From an uncultured Burkholderiales bacterium (GTDB lineage: Bacteria > Pseudomonadota > Gammaproteobacteria > Burkholderiales > Burkholderiaceae_E): 14,212 nt of DNA. The translations under genes and the position numbers were made by a program. This document shows positions 6,778-13,529 of the stretch, piece by piece. How positions within the stretch are numbered: position 1 is the stretch's first letter; each line of letters begins with the position of its first letter. Below the pieces are notes generated by a model. That model was not told where the DNA came from. It saw only the letters and a list, made by a program, of their open reading frames with translations, and searched no databases. The stretch is from assembly GCA_903923345.1 (NCBI GenBank), contig CAIXXI010000489.1, positions 1 to 14,212 on the forward strand, written 5' to 3'.

Positions 6778-8132
6778 CCGATGAGGTCGAGCGGCTGAAG
6801 CGACGCGCCGAGCGCGAGCGCCAGGCGCGCAAGCAGGCCGAGGCCCTGCTCGAGACACGCAGCCGTGAGCTGTTCGCAGCCAATGAATCCCTCGCTCGTC
6901 TTGCGCAGATGCTCGAGCAGCAGGTTCAGGATCGCACCCGGGACCTCACCGCAGCCCTGGCTCGGGCTGAATCAGCGACCCAGGCCAAGGGTGCATTTCT
7001 TGCAACGATGAGCCATGAACTGCGAACGCCGATGAATGGCGTCCTGGGCATGGCGCAATTGCTGCGCGCCAGCCATTTGAATGGGTCGCAGCAGGCCTAT
7101 GTCGATGCGATTGCCTCGAGTGGCGAACTGCTGCTGTCGCTGATCAATGATGTGCTCGACTTCTCGAAGATCGACGCGGGTCGGCTTGAACTCGAAGTGC
7201 TGCCCTTCGATCTGCGCGGCGCCATCGATTCGGTGGCTGACTTGCTGCGATTCAGGGCCACGGAGAAAGGCCTCGATCTGTTGGTCGAGGTCGCGCCGCA
7301 GGTGCCGACCCGTGTGCTGGGCGACGGCATGAGGCTTCGGCAGGTGCTGCTCAATCTGGTCTCGAATGCGATCAAGTTCACCGCGGCGGGTTGCGTGCGA
7401 ATCGGACTGCACACGACCGCTTACCCCGAAGCTGGGCGATCAGGCCTGTGTCTGGCAGTGACCGATACCGGACTCGGCATCGCCGCCGATCGCCTTGACG
7501 CCATCTTCGAGCCCTTCGAGCAGAACAGCCCGAGCGTCGCACGGGAATACGGTGGCACCGGCCTCGGACTGGCGATCTCCCGCCGCATCGCCAAGCTGAT
7601 GGGCGGCAGCCTCACGGTCGACAGTGAACTCGGTCAGGGCGCGAGCTTCAAGCTGCAGTGGACAGCCTTGCTGTCTGAGGAGGTGCCGGATGGGCCTCCC
7701 GCGAGCGCAATGACTGACCCGACCCTGGTATCGAATCTGCCAGCAGGGCTGCGTGTGCTGGTGGTCGAGGACAACCCGGTCAACCAGATGCTGCTGTGCG
7801 CGATGCTCGAGCGGCTGGGGTGTCAGCCTGACCTGGTGCACAACGGGCTGCAGGCGCTGGAGCACCTCAGGCACCATCCTTATGATGTCGTGATGATGGA
7901 CCTTCGCATGCCTGAACTCGACGGTTTGAGTGCGACACGCCAGCTCAGGCAACTGCCTCTGACATCTCAACCGAAGGTGATTGCGGTCACCGCCAATGTC
8001 TTCGCCGAAGATCGACTGGCCTGCTTCAACGCGGGCATGGACGGTTTTCTGGCCAAGCCCTTCACGATTGAGACCTTGCGAGACACCATTCAGGGGCTGA
8101 TCAGCACGCCGACGGGTTCGGTCGGCGGCTGA
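6774..8132 (+). CDS. Soluble hybrid histidine kinase with receiver domain, H-NOX partner
   Basis: The 452-residue product has no signal peptide or membrane segment. Residues 4-78 form a charged coiled coil that can serve as the input surface. The dimerisation/phosphoacceptor region is MSHELRTPMNG with H81; the ATPase domain has the N box LVSNAIKFT (N198), G1 DTGLGI at 231-236, an F box F-E-P-F at 245-248 and G2 GGTGLGLAIS at 260-269. The receiver domain (about 326-442) has E332/D333, phosphoacceptor D376 in MMDLRMP, T406 and K428. The start ATG overlaps the H-NOX stop by 4 bases, so the two are translationally coupled. With no sensor domain of its own, it most likely takes NO information from the H-NOX protein, like HnoK in Shewanella and Vibrio, but with a fused receiver. 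No HPt protein, transcription factor or cyclic-di-GMP enzyme is nearby, so the output is elsewhere. Confidence 0.95.
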   Translation: MTDEVERLKRRAERERQARKQAEALLETRSRELFAANESLARLAQMLEQQVQDRTRDLTAALARAESATQAKGAFLATMSHELRTPMNGVLGMAQLLRASHLNGSQQAYVDAIASSGELLLSLINDVLDFSKIDAGRLELEVLPFDLRGAIDSVADLLRFRATEKGLDLLVEVAPQVPTRVLGDGMRLRQVLLNLVSNAIKFTAAGCVRIGLHTTAYPEAGRSGLCLAVTDTGLGIAADRLDAIFEPFEQNSPSVAREYGGTGLGLAISRRIAKLMGGSLTVDSELGQGASFKLQWTALLSEEVPDGPPASAMTDPTLVSNLPAGLRVLVVEDNPVNQMLLCAMLERLGCQPDLVHNGLQALEHLRHHPYDVVMMDLRMPELDGLSATRQLRQLPLTSQPKVIAVTANVFAEDRLACFNAGMDGFLAKPFTIETLRDTIQGLISTPTGSVGG

Positions 8133-8150
8133 ACAGCCCGGCCCGAGGGC

Positions 8151-8720
8151 TCAGAGTTTACTGAGATCCGGGTCCAGGACCTGCCCGGGATCGAGCTGCA
8201 CACCGAAGCTGTTCAGGATCATCGACACCTGGGTGTACTGGGCGGCGGTGAAGACCACGTCCATGCATTGCTTGGTGTCGAAATGAGCGGTCAGTGCTGT
8301 CCAGCTCGAATCGCTCACGAAATGATCGCGATGCAGGTCGTCCGCCGCACGGATCAGCGCTGACTCGGCTGGCGTCCAGTTTGTTGCATCCGCTCCGGTC
8401 TTGATCGCCGCCACCTCGGCTTCAGTCAGACCGCACTTCAGCCCGATCTCCACATGCTGGGTCCATTCGTAGCCGGATTGGCACAGAAAGCCGATGCGCA
8501 GCACCACGATCTCGCGATCGCGTCTGGACAGGGTATTGCGCTTGCTCAAGACGTAGCTTGCCCAGCCCATGAATCCCGTCATGGCATCGGGATGGGTGAG
8601 CAGGGTGCGAAAGATGTTGAGCATGTTGTCGCGCTCGACCATCGGCGCGGCCAGCTGGGCCTGCTGGGGCGTCCATTGATCCTGCGGCACCATCGGGATG
8701 CGGGGGGCGTTGAGCCTCAT
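8151..8720 (-). CDS. Carboxymuconolactone decarboxylase/AhpD-like protein without the CxxC
   Basis: The 189-residue product belongs to the all-helical CMD/AhpD superfamily, which includes protocatechuate-pathway decarboxylases and peroxiredoxin-reducing AhpD enzymes. The core RREIVVLRIGFLCQSGYEW, then T-Q-H, aligns with the AhpD active site E-x11-C-x2-C-x3-H. Here E70 and H89 are kept, but the cysteine positions are S82 and E85, so disulfide chemistry as in AhpD is not possible. The YEWxxH form is widespread in uncharacterised members. I chose the ATG at 8720 because AGGAG (minus strand, 8733-8729) lies 8 bases upstream; the frame is open to 8801, but the added residues look unlike protein. 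The gene converges on the kinase gene and diverges from the MBL-fold hydrolase gene, which suggests shared regulation with the latter. Function is unknown beyond the fold. Confidence 0.85.
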   Translation of the reverse strand: MRLNAPRIPMVPQDQWTPQQAQLAAPMVERDNMLNIFRTLLTHPDAMTGFMGWASYVLSKRNTLSRRDREIVVLRIGFLCQSGYEWTQHVEIGLKCGLTEAEVAAIKTGADATNWTPAESALIRAADDLHRDHFVSDSSWTALTAHFDTKQCMDVVFTAAQYTQVSMILNSFGVQLDPGQVLDPDLSKL

Positions 8721-8845
8721 GGCCGGGTCTCCTGTGTGTTGTTTTGATTCGGGGCGGGCGTCGATCCGCATTTTGCCCCCTTTGCAGCCCCCTCGAGGCA
8801 CCCCTGTGATACGGTTTTCCGATTAAACGAAACAGGGAGACCCTC
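8721..8845. promoter_or_regulatory. Divergent intergenic region between CMD-like and MBL-fold genes
   Basis: These 125 bases carry the ribosome binding sites of both neighbours: AGGAG on the minus strand at 8733-8729 and AGGGAG on the plus strand at 8834-8839. Both promoters should lie here. On the plus strand TTGCAG at 8782-8787 and TGTGAT at 8805-8810, 17 bases apart, are a weak sigma-70 candidate. I see no clear operator palindrome and no regulator gene beside it. Confidence 0.45.
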
Positions 8846-9700
8846 ATGCAGTCCTGGCGCATTGGTGATGTCACCGTGACCAAGATCGTCGAGCTTGAAT
8901 CGGTGGGTGGCTCGAAATTCATCCTGCCGCAGGCCACGCGTGAAGCCTGCATTGGCATCGAGTGGATGAAGCCGCATTTCATGGATGACGAGGGCCGCCT
9001 GAAGATGAGCGTGCATGCCCTTGTCATTCAGACTCCGAGCCGGCGCATCATCGTCGATACCTGTCTGGGCAATGACAAGACGAATCGATCGGTGCCGGGC
9101 TGGAACAATCTGCAAGGCCCGTTCCTGCGTGACCTGGCCGCAGCCGGCTTTGCCCGCGAGACGATCGACACGGTGATGTGCACCCACCTGCATGTCGACC
9201 ATGTCGGCTGGAACACCATGCTGGTCAATGACCAGTGGGTGCCCACCTTTCCGAATGCGCGCTATCTCATGGCCAGAACCGAATTCGAATACTGGCAGGC
9301 CAAGCGCGACCAGGCCGATCAGGTGGCGATTTTCGACGACTCGGTCAAACCGGTCTTTGACGCGGGCCTGGTCGATCTGGTCGACACATCACATCAGATC
9401 TGCGACGAGGTGCGCCTGGTGCCCACCGTCGGCCACACACCGGGCCATTGCAGTGTCTCGATCACATCGAAGGGGCACTCGGCCCTGATCACAGGAGATT
9501 TCGTGCATCACCCCTGCCAGATGGCCTGGCCGGCCTGGGCCTCGAGCGCGGATTTCGATCAGGAACAATCGACGCGCACCCGCCGTGAGGTGTTCACGCG
9601 GCTGGCGGGCACGCCCACGCTGGTGATTGGCACCCACTTCGCCGGCGCGACCGCCGGACATGTCGTCCGGGATGGCGATGCCTTCCGGCTGGAGGTCTGA
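8846..9700 (+). CDS. Metallo-beta-lactamase-fold hydrolase
   Basis: The 284-residue product is a dinuclear-metal hydrolase of the MBL superfamily. Metal ligands are visible in order: T-H-L-H-V-D-H (H114, H116, D118, H119), H197 in GHTPGH, D218 in TGDFVHH, and H264 in IGTHF. There is no signal peptide, so it should be cytosolic. The overall layout, with an N-terminal strand pair and long insert before the HxHxDH motif, resembles the branch that includes N-acyl-homoserine-lactone lactonases and related lactone or ester hydrolases. I cannot separate those by eye. ATG 8846 follows AGGGAG by 6 bases. Its stop is one base before the next ATG, and the GGAGG for the following gene lies inside its last codons, so the two are tightly coupled. 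It is first in the right-hand run of five genes. Confidence 0.92.
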   Translation: MQSWRIGDVTVTKIVELESVGGSKFILPQATREACIGIEWMKPHFMDDEGRLKMSVHALVIQTPSRRIIVDTCLGNDKTNRSVPGWNNLQGPFLRDLAAAGFARETIDTVMCTHLHVDHVGWNTMLVNDQWVPTFPNARYLMARTEFEYWQAKRDQADQVAIFDDSVKPVFDAGLVDLVDTSHQICDEVRLVPTVGHTPGHCSVSITSKGHSALITGDFVHHPCQMAWPAWASSADFDQEQSTRTRREVFTRLAGTPTLVIGTHFAGATAGHVVRDGDAFRLEV

Positions 9701-9701
9701 G

Positions 9702-11336
9702 ATGGCTGCTCTTCATGCCAACGCCATGGTGTGTGCTGCCCAGCCCGAGGCGGTCGAGGCCGGGCTGGATATTCTCGCTTCCGGCGGCAACGTGGTCGAT
9801 GCCGCAGTCGGCGCCGCGCTGGTTCAGACCGCGGTGGATCCTCAGATGTGCGGCATCGCCGGTTTCGGATCCATGCACATCCATCTGCCAGCCACCGGCG
9901 GCAAGCCCGCCGTGCATACCCTGATCGATTTCCATGGGCGCGCACCACTGGCCACCCGTGAGGACATGTGGTCGTCGCTGATCGTTCGCGAATGCGATGA
10001 CGGCTTCGGCTTCGTGCTCAAGGGGGAGGTCAACGAGATCGGCTATCAGTCGGCGACCACGCCGCTGTCGATCAAGGCCTTCGACGAAGCACTGCGCCGC
10101 TTCGGCACGCGCAGCCTGGCGCAGATGATCCAGCCCTCGTTGCCCTGGTGCGAAGACGGCTTCATGGTGCGCCCTCATGTGCATCAGTTCTGGATGAGTG
10201 CGGCGCAGGCTGGCCGGATCGAGCGCATCCGGGTGCTCAAGGACTATCCCGCCACCGCGAAGATCTACACCAAGGCGGATGGCTCGATCCATGGCGTGGG
10301 CGAGCGCCTTCGCAACCCGGACATGGGTCGCACCCTGCGCCGGATTGCCGAGCAGGGCGTGGAGGATTTCTTCGAGGGTGAGATCGCCCATCGCATCGAC
10401 GCCGACATGCGAGCGCACGGTGGCCTCATCACGCTCGAGGACCTCAAGGCCTGCCGCACCGAGTCGAGCCAGCCGCTGTGGACCACCTATCGGGGCCATC
10501 GGGTGGCCACCAATCCGCCTCCGGGTGGCGGTCTGATGATCGCCATCATGCTCAATATCCTCGAGCATTTCGATCTGGCTGCGATGGGGCACAACTCGCC
10601 GCAATACATCGCCACGGTGAGTGAGGCGATGAAGATCGCCACCGTCGAGAAGGACGCCCGCATGGGCGATCCGCGTTTCGTGTCGATTCCGATGGACGAA
10701 CTGCTTTCGCCGCAGTATTCGGCGCGCATGGCCGCGCGCATTCGCAGCGGCGAAAAGACGCCGGTGCCGCGCATGAACATCGGCAACGCAGAGAGTCGGG
10801 AAACCACGCACATCTGCGTTGCCGATGCCAGCGGTGCGTGTGTGTCGCTGACCCATTCGCTCGGTTCGAGCAATGGCGTGGTCACCGATGGTCTGGGCTT
10901 CATGTACAACAATGCGATGATGGTCTTCGACCCGCGGCCGGGGCGCGCCGGCTCGCTGGCACCCGGCAAGGCGCGTTTTACCGCCTTGTCACCCACCATC
11001 GTGTTCAAGGACGACAAGCCCTTTTTCATCGTCGGCTCACCAGGCGGCACGACCATCACCATGGGCAATCTGCAGGCCATCCTCAATGCGGTCGACTTCG
11101 GCATGACCGCGCTCGAAGCGGTTCACGCTCCACGCTTTTGCGCGACCTCCAGCACCATCGAGCTGACCAACCGCATTCGTCATTCGACGCAGCGGGCACT
11201 TGAATCGCAGGGCTATCCGGTGATGCGCCATGCGCAGAGCTACATGTTCCCGCTCGTGCATGCCATCCGGATCGTCGATGGGCGCCTCGATGGCGGCGCC
11301 GATCCGGCCGGCGACGGCATGGCCGCATCGATCTGA
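9702..11336 (+). CDS. Gamma-glutamyltranspeptidase-like Ntn-hydrolase, no signal peptide
   Basis: The 544-residue product is a full-length member of the GGT family, whose precursors cut themselves to expose an N-terminal threonine. The opening reads as in GGT (M-V-C-A-A-Q-P then A-G-L-D-I-L-A-S-G-G-N-V-V-D-A-A-V). The predicted cleavage site and nucleophile is T368 in ETTHICVADASGACVSLTHS, followed by G-F-M-Y-N-N, LSPTIVF and the oxyanion GSPGGTTIT at 445-453. Classical GGT enzymes are exported to hydrolyse or transfer the gamma-glutamyl group of glutathione. This one starts at ATG 9702, 6 bases after GGAGG, directly with the mature fold and has no signal peptide, so it should act in the cytosol. 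The usual R-P-L-S-S-M-S-P loop reads R-F-T-A-L-S-P, so the two serines that hold gamma-glutamate in the E. coli enzyme are not kept. Substrate may therefore be another amide or acyl compound. Confidence 0.9.
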   Translation: MAALHANAMVCAAQPEAVEAGLDILASGGNVVDAAVGAALVQTAVDPQMCGIAGFGSMHIHLPATGGKPAVHTLIDFHGRAPLATREDMWSSLIVRECDDGFGFVLKGEVNEIGYQSATTPLSIKAFDEALRRFGTRSLAQMIQPSLPWCEDGFMVRPHVHQFWMSAAQAGRIERIRVLKDYPATAKIYTKADGSIHGVGERLRNPDMGRTLRRIAEQGVEDFFEGEIAHRIDADMRAHGGLITLEDLKACRTESSQPLWTTYRGHRVATNPPPGGGLMIAIMLNILEHFDLAAMGHNSPQYIATVSEAMKIATVEKDARMGDPRFVSIPMDELLSPQYSARMAARIRSGEKTPVPRMNIGNAESRETTHICVADASGACVSLTHSLGSSNGVVTDGLGFMYNNAMMVFDPRPGRAGSLAPGKARFTALSPTIVFKDDKPFFIVGSPGGTTITMGNLQAILNAVDFGMTALEAVHAPRFCATSSTIELTNRIRHSTQRALESQGYPVMRHAQSYMFPLVHAIRIVDGRLDGGADPAGDGMAASI

Positions 11337-11372
11337 TTGCACACCCTCAAACTCCGAAGGCAAGCGAATCTC

Positions 11373-12605
11373 ATGGCTTCAATCCGACACCAGGGTTTTT
11401 CTCCCGAGCGCCTGCACCGAATCGACCGGTTTCTGGCCGAGCGATATGTTGATGCGGGTCGTATCCCATGCGCCCAGGTTCAGATCCTGCGTCGAGGCGA
11501 GCTCGTGCACGAAACCGTCCTCGGGCAGGCTGACCGGGAGCGCGGCGTCGCCCTGACCCGCGATGCGGTCTATCGCATCTACTCGATGACCAAGCCGATC
11601 ACCAGCATCGCCTTCATGATGCTGGTCGAAGAGGGGTTGGTCGCACTCGATGATCCGGTGACCCGCTTCATTCCCGAGTGGAAGGACATCGGCGTGTATG
11701 CGGCCGGGATCGGCCCGTTTGTTACCACGCCGCCCTCACGCCCGATGCTGATGGTCGATCTGTTGCGCCACACCTCCGGCCTGACCTATGGCTTTCAGAT
11801 GCGAACCAATGTCGATGCGGCCTATCGCAAGCTGAAGGTCGCTGACCGTGATCGATCACTGACCGTGGCGCAGTTCGTCGATGAACTGTCGCGCCTGCCG
11901 CTGGAATTCTCGCCCGGAGATGCCTGGAACTACTCGATCTCGACCGATGTGCTCGGAGTGCTGATCGAGCGCATTGCAGGCATGCCGTTTCAGGACTTTC
12001 TGAAGGCCCGTATCTTTGATCCGCTGGGCATGAACGAGACCCGCTTCATCGTGGGCGAGGACCAGCGCGCACGCTTTGCCGCCTGCTATCTGCCCACGCC
12101 GGAAGGCGGCTTGAAGCTGCTCGATGATCCTCAGACAAGCCCGTTCCTGCAGGCGCCGACTTTCCATTCCGGCGGTGGCGGCCTGGTGTCGACTGCCGAC
12201 GATTACATGCGGTTTTGCAGGGTGCTGCTTGGGCATGGCGAGTTCAACGGTCACCGACTGGTGTCGCCTGCCACCTTGCGACTAATGACCGCGAACCATC
12301 TGCCCGGTGGCAAGGACCTGACTGCGCTGTCGCGCTCGCTGTTTTCGGAGTCAACGAACGCCGGGGTCGGCTTCGGTCTGGGCTTTGCAACCGTCTTCGA
12401 TCCGGTCGCGGCACTGATGCCATCGAGCCCGGGCGAGTACTACTGGGGCGGTGCTGCCTCGACGGCATTCTGGATCGATCCGGTCGAGGACATCGCCGTC
12501 GTGTTCATGACGCAGTTGCTGGGCTCCAGCACCTACCCGATCCGGCGCGAGCTGCGCACGCTGGTCTACTCGGCGCTCATCGAGCCGAATGCGCCACGCT
12601 ATTGA
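11373..12605 (+). CDS. Class C beta-lactamase/EstB-like serine hydrolase
   Basis: The 410-residue product is a serine hydrolase of the penicillin-binding-protein/beta-lactamase fold, the group that includes EstB esterases, LovD-type acyltransferases and D-aminopeptidases. The nucleophile motif is S71-M-T-K74 after the typical V-Y-R-I-Y. LLRHTSGLTYGF follows at about 130-141. The second motif is Y187-S-I in WNYSISTDVLG, where true class C beta-lactamases have YxN. The third motif is WGG at 358-360 in place of KTG. GGGGLVSTADDYMRF is also typical. No signal peptide is seen, so it is probably a cytosolic esterase or amidase rather than an antibiotic-resistance enzyme. ATG 11373 has GAAGG (11356-11360) 12 bases upstream, rather far; a TTG start at 11337 directly after the previous stop is possible but lacks support. 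It continues the run with a 36-base gap. Confidence 0.92.
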   Translation: MASIRHQGFSPERLHRIDRFLAERYVDAGRIPCAQVQILRRGELVHETVLGQADRERGVALTRDAVYRIYSMTKPITSIAFMMLVEEGLVALDDPVTRFIPEWKDIGVYAAGIGPFVTTPPSRPMLMVDLLRHTSGLTYGFQMRTNVDAAYRKLKVADRDRSLTVAQFVDELSRLPLEFSPGDAWNYSISTDVLGVLIERIAGMPFQDFLKARIFDPLGMNETRFIVGEDQRARFAACYLPTPEGGLKLLDDPQTSPFLQAPTFHSGGGGLVSTADDYMRFCRVLLGHGEFNGHRLVSPATLRLMTANHLPGGKDLTALSRSLFSESTNAGVGFGLGFATVFDPVAALMPSSPGEYYWGGAASTAFWIDPVEDIAVVFMTQLLGSSTYPIRRELRTLVYSALIEPNAPRY

Positions 12606-12663
12606 GTCGTTCGCATCTGACAGCGCCGTTCAATTTCAACACTGACACACAAGGAGACACACC

Positions 12664-13515
12664 ATGGGACTCGACCGAGATGCAGTGGGGCGCAGTGCCG
12701 GCCCGTTTGAAGTGAGCTGGGATTCACGGGATGCAATGCTCTATGCGCTGGGCGTTGGGGCAGGGCAGGCCGATCCGTTCAAGGAACTGAATCTGACCAC
12801 CGAAAATTCGGCCGGTCATGAACTCACGATGCTGCCGGTGTATGCCGTGGTCCTGACGCAGCGGGTGTCAGCGCGGCCTGACCTGGGTGCAATCGACCGG
12901 ACCAAACTCGTGCATGCCGAGCAGGGCTTTACCCTGCACAAGCCCCTGCCGCTGCAGGGCACGGTTCGGGTCACCGGCAAGATCACCGGGATCTTTGACA
13001 AGGGATCGGGTGCGCTGGTGACCTCCACCGCCGATGTCCTTGATGCCGCATCCGGTGAACTGCTGGTCGAGACCCACTCTGCGGTGTTCATCCGCGGCGA
13101 AGGCGGATGGGGCGGCGACAAGGGTCCGGCAGGGCCGGCACCTGTGCCCACGCGCGCGCCGGATGTTCAGGTGGTCTGCCCGACCCGAGCCGATCAGGCC
13201 TTGCTGTATCGCCTCAGCGGTGATCGCAACCCCCTTCACAGCGACCCGGAATTCGCCCGGCGTGGCGGCTTCGACAAGCCGATCCTGCACGGCATGTGCA
13301 CCTATGGGATCACCAGCCGTCTGTTGATCCAGGCGCTGTGCGACGGGGATCCTCGCAGGGTCAAGGGCATGTCGGCACGCTTCACCAAACCGGTCATGCC
13401 GGGTGACGAGCTCACCGTGCAGGCCTGGAAAGAGGGCGGCGCCATTCGCTTTCGCACCCTGGGTGCAGGCGGCGCGCCGGTGCTCGATTTCGGCAGCCTC
13501 GTGCTGTCGAACTGA
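12664..13515 (+). CDS. MaoC-family (R)-specific enoyl-CoA hydratase, double hotdog
   Basis: The 283-residue product has the double-hotdog layout of hydratase-2 enzymes, such as the hydratase part of peroxisomal multifunctional enzyme 2, which hydrate trans-2-enoyl-CoA to (R)-3-hydroxyacyl-CoA. The N-terminal half (about 1-145) is the degenerate, substrate-holding hotdog with L-Y-A-L-G-V-G and LVHAEQGFTLHKPLP. The C-terminal half holds the catalytic hydratase-2 motif Y182-R-L-S-G-D-R-N-P-L-H, with D187 and H192, then GGFDKPILHGMCTYG and RFTKPVMPGD. A Gly/Pro-rich linker at 145-165 joins them. ATG 12664 follows AAGGAG (12651-12656) by 7 bases. The 58-base gap to the previous gene is the largest in this run, and I see no terminator or clear promoter in it. 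Its presence implies that the pathway passes through CoA thioesters. Confidence 0.93.
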   Translation: MGLDRDAVGRSAGPFEVSWDSRDAMLYALGVGAGQADPFKELNLTTENSAGHELTMLPVYAVVLTQRVSARPDLGAIDRTKLVHAEQGFTLHKPLPLQGTVRVTGKITGIFDKGSGALVTSTADVLDAASGELLVETHSAVFIRGEGGWGGDKGPAGPAPVPTRAPDVQVVCPTRADQALLYRLSGDRNPLHSDPEFARRGGFDKPILHGMCTYGITSRLLIQALCDGDPRRVKGMSARFTKPVMPGDELTVQAWKEGGAIRFRTLGAGGAPVLDFGSLVLSN

Positions 13516-13529
13516 TTGCGGAGCCTGCC

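Noticed and set aside
8135..8151. AGCCC/GGGCT hairpin between the convergent kinase and CMD-like genes as a terminator
   Set aside because: Only five base pairs with a seven-base loop and no T tract on either strand; too weak to call.
8721..8801. N-terminal extension of the CMD-like protein to 8801 on the minus strand
   Set aside because: The added 27 residues look non-coding, and AGGAG lies 8 bases before the ATG at 8720.
9594..10856. A 420-codon minus-strand open frame opposite the GGT-like gene
   Set aside because: His/Arg-rich translation without recognisable motifs, lying opposite a well-supported gene with a catalytic motif and Shine-Dalgarno; a GC-rich shadow.
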